Assembly: GCA_963853835.1 (NCBI GenBank)
Contig: OY970830.1
Coordinates: 32,077,966 to 32,141,965, forward strand
Direction of reading: 5' to 3'
DNA: 64,000 nucleotides
Origin: Calendula officinalis
Taxonomy: Eukaryota; Streptophyta; Magnoliopsida; Asterales; Asteraceae
A program made the translations under genes and the position numbers. The notes beneath the pieces were generated by a model. It did not search any database, was not told the origin of the DNA, and was given only the letters and a program-made list of their open reading frames with translations. Position 1 is the first letter of the stretch; the number at the start of each line of letters is the position of its first letter. Below, piece after piece: positions 35,690 to 48,212 of the stretch.

Positions 35690-35991
35690 TATTTTATAAT
35701 TGTTAATTTTTATGTTATTGTATATTTATTTATTTATTTTTATTTTCTTTTTCACTACACATTTTTTTGTGGTCTTTTGCTAAACAGTCTCTCTACTTTT
35801 GGGTGGAAGTATATAATTGTCTACATCTCACCTCCTTATATCTCATTTTTAGTGAGATTAGCTAGCGTTGTTATTGTTTTGTCGTAGTATTTATTATGTG
35901 AGATCATTGTTAACTCGAAACTTAAAAAACTGAATGATTTGAAGATTTCCAGTCAACAAAACTAATATTTATTTTACTATATTATCCAACA

Positions 35992-36908
35992 CTAGCAGGG
36001 TACCCGCGCAATGCGGCGGTATATACCCTATAACTATATTTTGCGATAACGATAGTGATTATACGATGGTGGCAGTAGTTATGGTGTGTTCGGTAGTGAT
36101 TGTGAGGATAGTGATTCTAGTCGCGGGTGGTAGTAGGTGGTGGTCAACAAAATGATATGAGTTTGTGGCTAGAGCTCCTTTCTAATAACATGAAGTCGCA
36201 AGTTCAAGTACTTGGGGTGTCAATTTTTTCCTAAATACAAATGTTTCCTGAGATAACAAGCTGGTTAGCTAATAATTAAGCTTGGTAAGTTGACAAAGTC
36301 TGAAATATATATTATATGTAGTACTCCCTCCATCCCACAAAAAAGTACCCATTTTTCTTGGGCACAAGTTTTAAAATGAAAGTTAGTGGTGGGTCATTGG
36401 TAATACTTTTGATTAAAATATAAGGTTAGTTTGGAGAAAGAATGATAGTTATTGGTAGGATCCTTGGTAATTATATTCTTTTTTTAAATAGACCCCATTA
36501 ATTTGGGAAATGTGTACTTTTTTGTGGAACAAAATATAAGGAAAAATGTGTACTTTTTTGTGGGACGGAGCACGGAGGGAGTAAAAATAAATAAATAGAA
36601 AATGAAATATTGTAAAATAAAGATAATTAAAAAATTATTTGAAATGAGGTCGTTTACCTCATAAATGTTGACAGTTATTGTACTTTCATTTGAATAAGTA
36701 TCTTGAAAAGGAAACAATAGCACAAATCCCATGTAGTTGAGATGGAAAAACATGAATCCTTTATGTGCAAGGTCATGGGTTCGAATCCTGTGGCCTGTGT
36801 TTTATATTTTGGGTGCTTTTAAAAATTAAGACATTTCCCGAAATAGTAAGATTGAAAATTAAGTAATGCTATAAAGGGAAGTCCTAATTGCTTTATATAT
36901 TAGTAAGA
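35992..36908 (-). mobile_element. Non-autonomous Helitron B (917 bp)
   Basis: On the minus strand it begins TCTTACTAATATATAAAGCA and ends with a GC hairpin (CCGCCGCATTGCGCGG) followed by CTAG, with host A/T at the boundary. No coding content. It contains a Stowaway-like MITE (36324-36581) and a tRNA box-B-like GGTTCGAATCC near 36778. Its 5' end is directly abutted by Helitron A. Confidence 0.75.
36324..36581. mobile_element. Stowaway-like MITE, 258 bp, inside Helitron B
   Basis: TA-bounded inverted ends CTCCCTCCATCCCACAAAAA and GGGACGGAGCACGGAGGGAG. The right end has an internal 7-bp duplication (CGGAGCA, then CGGAGGG). Confidence 0.85.
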
Positions 36909-37381
36909 CTAGGTTATAGCCCGTGAAAAATCACGGGTTGTCATTTATTATGTTGTATGTTATTTATCCATAATACTAATAATTTTTACTAAATTCGTGA
37001 AGATTACAATGACGTAACAAAATACCAAAAAGAAAGACAAAATTATAAACAATATGTATTATAAAGACAAACCATTTTTCATATTAGTATAGTAAGATGG
37101 CTATAACTAATCTAGTTTTCTTAAACGATTATTTTTTTATAATAAAAGAGAAAAATTAAAAACATGTATTATAAAGACAAACCACTTGTTGATTGTATGC
37201 ATCTTATGGTTTTGGCCAGTAATAACTAAAAAAAAGTCAAAGTGTTGTTAAGTGAACTGCAGTTTTAGAAAAGGCAGATTAATTCTGAATTTTTAAATGT
37301 CGATTATGGATTTAATATCAAATAGGGATATACTGGAAATATTTCAAAAAAAAAATTAAAATATTACATTTTAGCTTAATA

Positions 37382-37645
37382 CTCCCTCCGTCCCACTAAG
37401 AAGTTTATATTTCTTTTGGGCACAAGTATTTAGGTGATAGTTAGTCGTGGGGTCTTTTGTAATATTTTTTTATTAAAATATAAGGTTATTTGGAAACAGA
37501 ATGTACTTTTAGGAGAAAGTTAGTGGTAAAGTACATGAAAATAATAGTATTTTATTAAGTGGTCCCTCATTTTTGAGAATTGTAAACTTTTTTATGGGAC
37601 AAAATTTATAGGGGAAATGTAAACTTTTTGGTGGGATGGAGGGAG
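37382..37645. mobile_element. Stowaway-like MITE, 264 bp, inside Helitron A
   Basis: TA-bounded inverted ends CTCCCTCCGTCCCACTAAGA and GGTGGGATGGAGGGAG. Confidence 0.88.
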
Positions 37646-38394
37646 TATCATCTTTGAATTCGTCGAGGGTCCTGATTAACGAAACTTGCCTTGTCGACAT
37701 TGCTGCAAAAATTTAACAAATATTAACAAAGAAAGATAGGGTCAGGACACATAATAATGTTTAAATATTGCAATACACTTACAAAAATTGGAAGAAAAAC
37801 TAAAAATAAAAAAAACTGAAAAAGTCAGTAAATTATTTTTCAAAAATTGTTTTGACTTTCTAAAAAGTCAAATCTACGTAAAATTGGACCAAAAATTAAA
37901 ATGTAAGTCCAAAAAATAGTTTAGGGTTCGGCTGCTTATCTTTTCACAAAAGTCAAACTCTTTTGAATATTTGTCAAATAATTTTAAAAAGTTACAAAAA
38001 ATTATAAAATTGAATTAATATTACAATTTTGAAATTATTGTAATTATTGCTTGAATTGACTCATTGTACTGGGTCATCTAAAAACATAAGGTTTAAAACA
38101 TGGTTAAATAATTCAATACATACAGTTAGCATTAACACATGATAGTTGATCAAAACAGAGATCTATATAACATACGATTAATTCATATGATCATAATAAC
38201 ATAATGTTATTACATACATAAACACACATGCTGACATACATCTATGCATAAACAAAAATATAAAATACATTTATAAATTGACCAAAAATTAAAAAAATAG
38301 TGTACTTACTTGTACTAAACCAGTTTTTTAATGTAAGCTGATACAATTTCATGAATATTCTGTTTTCATAAACCTAATCATATTAAAATTAAAG

Positions 38395-38732
38395 AACGAA
38401 GATGCATGTTATTGGTTTCACGACTTGTTGGATGATATGGAGATTTCGTAATTCCCTTGTGTTTGATAGTGGTAAATTTCGTAGATCGGACATAGTTGAT
38501 AGCATTAAGTTGCATTCGTTTTCGTGGTTGATCCATAGGAATCATAAAATTCAGATTCCGTGTGTGAGTTGGTTAATTAACCCGATGTAAGTCGTTGTAT
38601 ATATGTTTTTGTCTAGTTTTTTTGCTAGACTCCCGTGATTATAAAATTTTTTGGAGGTATTCGGGGGGTGATGGCAATGCCGAAGCTTCACCCGTTGTCT
38701 TCTTTTTGCTGTTAAAAAAAAGTTTAATTTAG
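38395..38732 (+). pseudogene. 5'-truncated LINE tail
   Basis: A 62-codon open frame (38402-38590) with WMIWRFRNSLVF and a SFSWLIHRN-type ending resembles the extreme C-terminus of plant L1-type ORF2. It is followed by about 130 bp of 3' UTR-like sequence and an A run (38714-38720). Flanking DNA is duplicated (38332-38392 and 38733-38795, about 90% alike), as expected of a target-site duplication but unusually long. Confidence 0.65.
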
Positions 38733-38876
38733 TGTAAGTTGATACAATTTCTTGAATATTATGTTTTCATGAACCTAACCATATTTAAAAAAAAAGTCAG
38801 TTAAAAATAAATAAATAAAACAATTGTTTATGGGTTAGGGTCAAGGGTAAGGATTGTTGTTAGGTTTTTTTTTTTT

Positions 38877-39166
38877 TTTAAGTGTTTTAAAACTAAGTGA
38901 TATACTTTAAAAAGTTACCTTATTTGGTTGAAAAACGGGACTAATCTTCCACTAATTATCTAGTTTAATATATTGAACCTATTTTATTACTCTTACTTTT
39001 ACTTTTAAACCTCTTAATTACTATCACTTTATTCAGAAAAAGTGAGACCCACTATCCAGTAACTACGCACTTTAATCTATCTTAACTCATGATGCTTTAA
39101 TCTTGTCTCAAAATCCATGAAACTCTAAATATATGACTTATTGTGATACATAGGTAGTATTAAATT
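38877..39166. mobile_element. Decayed MITE, CTTCCTCC subfamily
   Basis: The internal words AAGTGATATACTTT, ACTTTTACTTTTAAAC and GTGAGACCCACTATCC match the other 312-bp MITEs, but the outer ends are eroded. Confidence 0.5.
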
Positions 39167-40610
39167 TGAGTTCTAAAGTTTAGGAAAACTTAAAAAGTCA
39201 AATTTAACTTATAGAGAATACTCCATTAAATTTATGAACATGAAATACGACTTTAAAAACATGAAATATACAACATTAAATTTATGAACATAATATAAAA
39301 ATTATTTCTTAAAGAAATAAACAAAAACAAATTCTATTGTTACAGAAGCATAGAAAATAATTAATAATGATCTATATTTATATTTGATCAATGTTAGTAT
39401 GTTACCTGCACCAATGAAACAGTTTAATCAAAACATAAAAATAGACATCGTATGCAACATATTCAAATAAACAACAATAAAATTACTTGTTTGAAAGTTG
39501 CTTCACTTTTAGAGAATCAGATGTATGAGGCTGCTGCAGAATCAATAAAGCTCAAATACATGTACATAATGTTATATAGATAAATTGAAGAAGAAAAAGA
39601 TAAATATTTTTTTGTTAACTTACACATTAACAGAACATTAATAAAGTTCAAATAGCCGTAATAAATTGCAAAAGAAAATACTAAATTTATATGTTTTTCT
39701 ACATTACTTTTAAAGTTACCTGCTAAAAATCTATAATAGTAAACCGAATGAAGAACATGTTGCTCCACAGTATAAACCTATAATAAAATGAACTACGGAT
39801 TTTGTTTGTGATGAAAAGGTATTCCACAATATTCGTTTAAATAGTAAACATAAGTTATGAGAAATTTAAAATCTATCCAAAATTAACCAAGTTAAATTAA
39901 GAAATAGGATAATTCAAATTTAATCGGGGTTTTTAATTTAAACGGATGCTATGGTTTAGGCGGGAAATTGTTTTAGCTAACCAATACTTAAATGCATTTA
40001 TTATGGGGTTATTAATTTAGTAATTACGTAAATACTCTAGAAATTACGTATTTGAAAATTACGTAAAAATTTTAACTGGCCAATAGGTTAGAAATTACAT
40101 ATTTATGGGGTTATTAAGTTAGAAATTTATTACAGGGTTATTTACGTATTTCTGAAATTAGGTATTTACGTATTTTAGGAGTTATTTACTACCGAGTATT
40201 TATGTGCCTTGTGATATTATTAGAAAGTCATATAATATTAATTGGAATTTAATTAATTAGAAAGTTAAATGAATGTGTGATTTCAATAAATCGTATTAGC
40301 TGTTTATGTTTGAAATTGTATAGAATCATATTAATTAAGAAAGTAAGTTGTGATATAACTGGAATTTCCGGAAATATGTAAAAATCTCCAAAAATTAGGA
40401 AGCTTCAAAATAGGCGGGAAATTAAAAATGTTAGCCAATAGAATGATGCCACGTAGGAAGGATGCACTCTAAAAATGTGACACGTGGCACCTTAAACCTT
40501 CTTTTATTAGTATTAATAGATTAATAGATATGGTTGTATTTCTTGTATATTGTGTGCTAAAAGTCGAAATAATTGAATAATTAGCAGAAACTGTAATCGC
40601 TAATCAAAAA

Positions 40611-40682
40611 GTCGTTGTAGTATAGTGGTAAGTATTCCCGCCTGTCACGCGGGTGACCCGGGTTCGATCCCCGGCAACGGCG
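40611..40682 (+). tRNA. tRNA-Asp (anticodon GUC)
   Basis: A 72-nt cloverleaf. Acceptor GTCGTTG pairs with CAACGGC (one G-T), the D arm is AGTATAGTGGTAAGTAT, the anticodon stem CCCGC/GCGGG surrounds the loop CTGTCAC with GTC, and the T arm is CCGGGTTCGATCCCCGG. Box A (TAGTATAGTGG) and box B (GGTTCGATCCC) are intact. A T run follows at 40683, serving as RNA polymerase III terminator. No intron. Likely functional. Confidence 0.97.
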
Positions 40683-40694
40683 TTTTCCTTTTTT
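40683..40694 (+). terminator. RNA polymerase III terminator of tRNA-Asp
   Basis: TTTT immediately follows the discriminator base, with a longer T run behind it. Confidence 0.85.
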
Positions 40695-40699
40695 TTTAA

Positions 40700-41602
40700 C
40701 CTGGAAATTTTCAATTTAGAAGAACCGTTTATAATAGAGAAGATAGAACATTTCTTCCTTTTATTTGCAATTTTTATGAAGATGATGGGATTCGACTTCA
40801 TTTCTCAGTCGCACATGAACTGTTTGCTCAAATGCCTTAACCACAATCTTCTGTACATGCATGTAATTACGTCAGATTATACTTACTGTTACTCAATTGT
40901 ATAGTTGTTTTTTTTTTTAATTATAATTCTATGATCATCGATTCACAGAATAAATTAATTTGAAAGATGATTGTTTATTAGACATGAATGTTTCTTGATG
41001 CCCACTAACTGTTCGACAAAATGCCACAACTAATTTCTCCCATGAAAATTAGCGAACTATCGTCCTTATTCATATGGTCACCGTTTACGTTTAACTATTT
41101 TTCTGCATTCTTAATTATGTTTTGTTAAATTTTCATTGTTTAATTGTTGCGGGTTCTAACTTCTGATGGGGTTGCATTGTAATTTGGGAATATATGAAGG
41201 GGTGTGATTGTGATTTAAACATATTTTGTGGTCAAGATTTGTGGCATGTAACAGAATCTCCTATTAACACTCTGGTTAATTGGTTTTTCAATTTTTGTAA
41301 TTAATTTTAGTTATCAGTTTGAAAAAATATGTTTTTTTTCAACAATTTGACTTCCAAATTATCCATTTTCATCCATTCTTACAGAAGCTGGTCCATTTTT
41401 CAGGACCAGAAAACCTTTTCTCAATCTCTTCTTTTTCATATCAAAAAAGAATTCATCACAAGATTCTTTTCATCATTTTCCTCTTCTTAAAGCCATAATC
41501 GTGATGGGCGAATGTGTTGTTGCATAGGATCATATGATGGTTAAGAAAAAGACAACATTTTTTTAAGAAAGATTGAATTTTTTGGTGAAATTAAGGTTTT
41601 AA
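40700..41602. other. Intergenic, upstream of MLO
   Basis: No gene seen. A CT-rich stretch at 41410-41490 (CTTTTTCATATC, TTCCTCTTCTT) probably belongs to the MLO leader. Confidence 0.4.
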
Positions 41603-43895
41603 ATGGGGGCAGGAAGGGGGTTAGATGAAACCGCCACGTGGTCTGTGGCCTTGGTTTGTGTAATTATCGTTGCAATCTCCATAGCATTGGAGAAAATGCT
41701 TCATCATCTTGGACATGTATGTAATTCATTCCCAAATTATTTTCTTAATTTTCTCTCATTTTATTTTATTTTGTTATATTGTTTGTCAGGATATAATTGA
41801 TCATGTGCTGACATACATTTGTTCAAATTTGTTTTTGTTCCAGTTTTTACATGAAAGGCATAAAACCGGGCTGCTCGAAGCACTCGAGAAGATAAAAACA
41901 GGTAAGAATGCGGTTAAATTGCAGGTTGAAATTTGTATTGTATTTGATTAATAACGATTCAAACGGGTTAATATTTAAACAATTGGCTAACAAAAACGGG
42001 TTAGAAGGCACCAAACATGTATTTATACGTTTAGAACGTCAAAATTGTTTTATTTCATAAAATTCATGTTGTTACTTTAATAATATGGTTTTTAATCGCT
42101 TCTTTTGTTTAAAATAACAATTAAAATTTACATTAGCCCGTGTACAAATTTTTGTCCAATTTGGTCTTTTTTATTTTTATATAATAATAATCTTTATAAA
42201 TATCCTTCCTTCTGACATTTTGTGAAATTTGATGCAGAACTTATGGTGCTTGGATTTATATCCTTGCTTCTGACATTCTGTCAGAACTACATAGCAGCAG
42301 TTTGTATTTCAAAGGTTCTTACAAAAGATTTCTTGCCTTGCAAGCCAGAGGATATCACTAGACCTGATGATGAGGGAGAAGATGCAGAAGCTCGCCGTAA
42401 GCTTTTATGGTACGGCCATAGACGCCGCTTAGGTGGCGGTCCAGCTGTCGAATGCAAGCCTGTAAGTTTTTTTTTTATTTTTTTATTTTTAAATCTTTCT
42501 TATGAACATATATATTTTTCTAAATTTAATCAGGGATATGAGGCGCTTATAACTGTTGATGGATTGCATCAACTCCATATATTCATTTTCTTTTTGGCAG
42601 TGTTTCATGTTATTTATAGTGCACTCACTATGATTACTGGGAGAAAAAAGGTATGTTTTTTAAATAATTACCAAAAATTAAATCTTAAAAACTTATGAAA
42701 TATGGCAGATTCGTGAGTGGAAACACTGGGAAAAAGATATCTTGCAGCAACAAGCAGCAGGACACGGTATTTACTATGATGGGTTCGGGTTGAAACTGGC
42801 CGGGTTGGGTTGACCTGGCGACCCGATACCACTTTTTGTTTTTTATTTAAATTTCTTAACAAATAATGAATGCATCAGTTACGTTTACAAAAAGATATTA
42901 TATAATATCTGAATAAATGATTTAGGAGGTTGTATGCATTAAAAAAATTGTGGGCGATTTTCAACATGTTTGACATGTTCATCCCATTTGGCATAATGGT
43001 TTTGGTTTGGCCCGTTTGAGATAAAAGTAAATGGTTCATAAATGCCACCTTTAAAAATCACTAACAATTTGTCAAACTATTATTTTGTTTCATAATTTCC
43101 ATATGCACATACTTTTTAATTTAATTATCCTTATTTTCACAATGTGTATTTGCAGATCCTTCTAAATTTCGTCTTACAAAAGAAACATCTTTTGTTAAAG
43201 GTCATTCCACAAATTCTGCATTGTCAGTAGTCTTCTACATTGTAAGGATTTATAAATCATTTTTAATCATTAATTTTTATTTTTTTTTATCTTCACCAAA
43301 TAAATGATTAATTATAAATAAATCTTTCGTTTCAGATTTGTTTCTTTCGGCAATTCTTTAAACCTGTTGGTAAATCGGATTACTCAACCATGCGCCATGC
43401 GTTCATCTCTGTGAGTTTTAGAAGACCAAAATTTCTTGTTTTTGTATCAGATATTTGGTCAACTCTTTGTCTGTTGACTTTTTTTTTTATTAATTTTTAT
43501 ATACAGGTTCATTTAGCTCCTGGCAGTCAATTTAATTTTCAAAAATATATCAAGAGGTCACTTGAAGACGATTTTAAAGTTATTGTGGGCATTAGGTAAT
43601 TAGTAGTTTTACATGTTGTTATGTTTTCTGTAAATCATTTAATAAATCACTTGTTTGATGACATTTTCAGTCCATTGTTATGGTCTACTGCAGTCCTCTA
43701 TCTGTTTGCAAATGTTCAAGGTAAGTTTTCATGTTTTTACCTTTTATTAAAAGTGGCAAAATGGGCGAGTCAGGTAACCGGTCGGGTCGGGCCGAGTTGA
43801 CCTGAAAACTCTATTTGTCCAAAAAAAAAAAAATTTGTGTCATATATGATTACAAAAATTATATCAATGATTTAGGAGGATTTATTTTTAATAAT

Positions 43896-43927
<32 letters not shown>

Positions 43928-46263
43928 CGTTGGGCAGCTTTCAAGCCATTTGACATGTTTCATTTTTAGCTATTTTTTTTTAATAAAGATAAGCTTACCC
44001 CTTTGACCCATTTGATATAATAAAAAAAGCCTGAATCGACCCATTTATAAGTAAATGGGTCAAAATAGCCACCCCAATTAATTGTTGATTCATATTGTAG
44101 GAACTCATGCTATGATTTGGCTATCTCTATTTCCTGTTGTCGTAAGGATTTCTTCTTGAGTTTGTTAATAAAGATTTATGATTTGCTTATTTCCATTTTT
44201 ATTTTTAGTTTTTTTTATTTTATAATTTGATAGAAGAGGGTTATTTATAACTAACGGTTAATTTTGTAATAAAGATAATATTAGCAGTTGGAACAAAGCT
44301 TCAAGCAATTATAGCCCAAATGGCTACTGAAATTCAAGAAAAACATGCTGTTATACAAGGCATACCTCTTGTCCAACTTACTGACAGACATTTTTGGTTC
44401 CAAGATCCAACATTAGTTCTTTATTTTATTCAACTCACACTTTTTATGGTAAGTATTTTAAAACATATCATATGCATATAAATTTCATTGAATTATTGTA
44501 TCATGTCAACAAAATGATATAATTGCATTTAGAGGTGGTAAACATGGTGGATTCGGTAATGGGTCAAACAGGTCAGCTTGAGTTGACCCAAAACACAATT
44601 TGTCCTACTTTTTTTTTATAGATAATTAGTGTGTCAAATAAGTGATATCATTTCAATGAATAATCTCGTTATTTGTAGAAAGAAAATGATTTAGGAGGTT
44701 TTAAATACAGTGACCAACTTTTTTGTGAATTTAATTATATTTGTGACCAATATTGTGATTTTTGTTATTTTCAGAACTCATTTGAGCTAACACACTTCTT
44801 TTGGATATGGGTAACAATTTCTCGTTCTTTTTTTTAATTAATTTTTTTCTTAGACAGACACTTCGTATAACGTTTTATTGTTTTCTTTTAGTATGAGTTT
44901 GGACTCAAGTCTTGCTTTCACGAAAAACCTCTTCTTCAATATGGTAGAGTCTTAATCGGGTAAGTTCACTACTTTTTTTATTATTTAATAAAATAAATAA
45001 TAAGTTAAAAAAAAAAGTGGAGTTATTTATCTGACATATGGCCCATAATTTTATATATTCAAGATTTCCGACGCATTACCATAATAATTTTATATTTTTT
45101 TCTTTTACACTGCAAGATACTTTCAATATCAGATTATGGCTACCATAATATTTTATTAGTTTTTTTGTTTAAATTATTATATTTTTTTCTTATTTATTAT
45201 GTTCAGAATTGGTGTTCAAGTCTTATGCAGTTACTGCACACTTCCACTCTACTCGCTCGTTACTCAGGTACTTGATAATTCTTATATTTCCTTTATATTC
45301 AATTAAATCCCACCAAATATTTCTATTAATAATCATTTTTTAATCTGATTATTTAGGTGTCATAATATTTTGTTAGAATTGTCATTTTTTATTTTGAATA
45401 TTAAACAGTAGAATAATAAAAATTATATATATACCCTCACATCTGATTATCTGATTATTGAATATGATATAAGCACTGGCGGACCTCTTTGGAGCCTGAG
45501 ATGGCCCGTGCTACCCCTTAATTTTTTACCGGAAGTGTAAATATTTACCCAAAAAAATAAAGTATATGTCTATGCTACCCCTAAAAAAGTGTTTGGCTAC
45601 CCTTCACTTATAATTTCGTCCAAACTTGAAAGTCCCAATGTTTAGTCAGCTCAGATGTCAGATGTCAATTTAATTTAATAAATAAAGCTCACTTTTCATT
45701 CTATGATAATTTGAAGAAAAAAAAACCAATACTTTTTTATCTCCCAGTTGGAATCATCAAATACAAATATCAAACAACATAAACCGATTGATTTGTAGTA
45801 TAAAAAATGAAACACTTATGAAGGTTACGGATGAAAATTTAACTACTTTTCGGAAAACAGAGCAATGAAGATAATAACTTTAAAAATGTAACATCTAGTT
45901 TTTATTCTAGTTTGTCGTTTTGTAATGTTTAATGAACCTGAACTTTTAAATTTTAATTTTATTATATATTTTGCGGGAAATAATTGTGCTACCCCTTAAC
46001 AATCGTTCTGGGTCCGCCACTGGATATAAGTAACTAACTTTTATGTTTACTGTGTGCAGATGGGATCGAAGATGAAGAGATCTATATTTGATGATCAAGC
46101 ATCAAAGGGTCTCAAGAAATGGCACAAACACGCATTAAAGAAAAAAGAAACCAAGGGGCAATCTGGTCATATGCCAGGCCAAACAGCTAACATTGTTGCT
46201 AGTGTAGATATTCCACAAGACAAACAAAAGTCTACTTCTACAACTACCCCTAATCTGCTTTGA
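41603..46263 (+). CDS. MLO: MLO-like seven-transmembrane protein
   Basis: Fifteen exons: 41603-41716, 41844-41901, 42238-42461, 42534-42650, 42709-42766, 43156-43241, 43336-43410, 43507-43595, 43671-43720, 44101-44141, 44275-44448, 44775-44810, 44892-44959, 45207-45267 and 46060-46263. They join to 484 residues. MLO proteins are plasma-membrane seven-helix calmodulin-binding proteins tied to powdery-mildew susceptibility, root thigmomorphogenesis or pollen/synergid signalling, by clade. Family motifs: TPTW-like TATWSVA, EKIKTELMVLGFISLLLTF, LHQLHIFIFFLAVFH, FKPVGKSDYSTMRH, HLAPGSQFNFQKYIKRSLEDDFK. The calmodulin-binding helix lies around 431-448 with Trp438. The HERHKTGLLEALEKIK stretch suggests the MLO5/7/8/9/10 clade rather than the mildew clade; unverified. 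The C-terminal tail is short. Confidence 0.95.
43748..44077. repeat. Dispersed intronic repeat in MLO intron 9
   Basis: Starts GTGGCAAAATGGGCGAGTCA and ends AAATGGGTCAAAATAGCCAC, which are inverted, so it is MITE-like (about 330 bp). It contains GATTTAGGAGG and a (TA)n run at 43904-43926. Related but decayed stretches lie in introns 5 (42780-43030) and 11 (44530-44730). Confidence 0.6.
45474..46022. mobile_element. hAT non-autonomous element (549 bp) in MLO intron 14
   Basis: A perfect 8-bp duplication GATATAAG (45466-45473 and 46023-46030) surrounds inverted ends CACTGGCGGACC and CAGTGGCGGACC (read inward). Internal words GCTACCCCTTA occur in both halves. No transposase frame. It ends about 37 bp before the acceptor of the last MLO exon. 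Confidence 0.92.
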
Positions 46264-47181
46264 ACTGAAGTTAATTTTCAAAATTAAAGTTTTTTGTTAA
46301 AATATGAATCCAATATACTAGAAGATGATATATGTTAACATTATACAATGTTGTTTGTATTTTTTTTTATTTATTGTGATTGTGATTGTATTTAGAAGGT
46401 ACATTGCTTCCAAAGCAATTGGATTGGATTATTATTTGTTGTTAAATGGTACATATCTTATGATTATTGTCTTTGTATTGTATTATGTTCTGTAATTTTA
46501 TTTATTTATTTATTTTTTTTTTATTATGATTAAGTTATCATATGACAATGGTTTGTTTTACTTTGTTTTAGGAAGTCGTGAAGTTGGAGTAAAAAAAAGT
46601 AACTGAAATTCGAGAAAAAACATCCTTAAATTTAAGGTTTCGGCAAAAATTCTAAATTTTTCGCGAAAGTGTCATTTGCTATTTACCGGAATAACCACTA
46701 GTTTGCAAAATGTATGATTATATGGTAACAGATTATTAAAAATTCTTCAAAATCAATATGTCTCATGAAATCACCTATTTTTATAATGTATGTCTTAAAG
46801 GATAAGTTAAGATGACTTTAATGAAGCCATATCTAGTTAATAAACTTGAAAAAAATGTATTTAATGCACAAAAATTGACTCTAAAATTTACATTTTAGAA
46901 AACATTTTCTAAGATTCGACGTACTTTATAAATCTTAAGAAGAAATTGATAGAGTGTTGCATTTCAATTTTATTATAACTATTTGTATCTTCATTAAGGT
47001 ACAAAATAATTAATATTAAAAAGATAAGAAGTTTTAGCAAAAGTTCATATAAGAAAATGTTTTTGAAACACATAAGAAATTATAAAAAAGTTGAATTAAT
47101 ATTATGTTATTTGTATGAAAATAATTTTTAGATTTGTTATAATGTTTGTTTTGTATATTTTAGAGTTTATACCTATTTATA
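46264..47181. other. 3' flank of MLO, intergenic
   Basis: AT-rich, with T-rich runs at 46500-46520. No gene seen. Confidence 0.5.
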
Positions 47182-47191
47182 TATATTTTAT

Positions 47192-48212
47192 GGTAAATGT
47201 TCAAGGTAGTCCAAGGATTTTAGCTAGTCCCAAGGGATAATTAATAGCCATTGGATCAAGAAAAAGTCAAAGGTCAAGATCAAGATTCAAACCATACAAC
47301 ACATGTGCTTCAGTACATCAATACCCCACCTACCTCCGGCGGCCGGCGGCGACGGGCGGTGGCGGCGGACGGCGGCGATGGGCGGCGGCCGGCGGCCGCA
47401 GGTGGCCGCCGGCGGTGGTGACCGGCGGTGATGGTCGTGACTGGAAGCACATGTGTTTGAAACACATGTGTTTTGAAAATAAAAGAGTGTATATGTACAG
47501 CCAAGCACATGTGTTTCAATTGTGTTTCATGAATTGAAACACATGTGTTTCGTTTCTAGAAGCACATGTGTTTCACTAGTAACAGTTGTTTTGAAAATAA
47601 ATGAGTGTATATGTACAACCAAGTACATGTGTTTCAAGTAATGGAACACATGTGTTTGTAAGCTAGAAGCACGTGTGCTTCACTAATAACAGTTATTTTG
47701 AAAATAAAGGAATGTATATGTACAGCCAAGCACGTGTGTTTCAAGTAATGAAGCACATGTGTTTGTAAGCTAGAAGCACATTTGCTTCACTAATAAAAGT
47801 TCTTTTGAAAATAAAGGAGTGTATGTGTACAGCCAAGCACATGTGTTTCAAGTAATGAAGCACATGTGTTTGTAAGCTAGAAGCACATGTGCTTCACTAA
47901 TAACAGTTCTTTTGAAAATAAAGGACTGTATATGTACAGTCAAACACATGTGTTTCGTGACTTGAAACCCATTACCACCAGCACCTTCATTGTCAGCCCC
48001 CGTCGCCGCCGCCGGCCACCGGCGGCGGACGGGCGGTGGTCGGAGGCGGCGGCCGGCGGTGGTGACCGGTGGTGGTGGTCGTGACTGGAAGCAATGTGTT
48101 TGAAACACATGTGCTTGAAACACTGTGATTTGATCTTAACCATTTTGATCAAATGACTATGATTTATCCCTTGGGACTATACAAAATCCTTAGATTTCAT
48201 TAAAGACAACTC
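47192..48212. mobile_element. MULE-like element with CACATGTG palindrome array, copy 2 (1,021 bp)
   Basis: Inverted relative to copy 1. Perfect 10-bp duplication TATATTTTAT (47182-47191 and 48213-48222). Ends GGTAAATG and GACAACTC. Two CGG-rich blocks (about 47333-47430 and 47990-48070) enclose a tandem array of about 115-bp units, each carrying GTATATGTACAGCCAAGCAC and palindromes such as GAAGCACATGTGCTTC. I count 13 perfect CACATGTG and four variants. Copies 1 and 2 share ends and architecture but differ in unit number. Confidence 0.87.

Larger units (their letters stand above)
36909..40520 (-). mobile_element. Helitron A, non-coding, about 3.6 kb
   Basis: Read on the minus strand, the 5' end is TCTATTAATACTAATAAAAG, followed by GTGCCACGTGTCACA. 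The 3' end has the hairpin CCCGTGATTTTTCACGGG and then CTATAACCTAG, with T as the next base. The 5' boundary could instead be 40528, because TCTATTAA occurs twice. I found no Rep/helicase. It contains a Stowaway-like MITE, a LINE tail and a decayed MITE. Confidence 0.7.

Noticed and set aside
40611..40682. tRNA-Asp as a tRNA-derived SINE head or the primer source of the outer element
   Set aside because: The cloverleaf and terminator are intact with no SINE body. Only about seven bases match the outer element's primer site.
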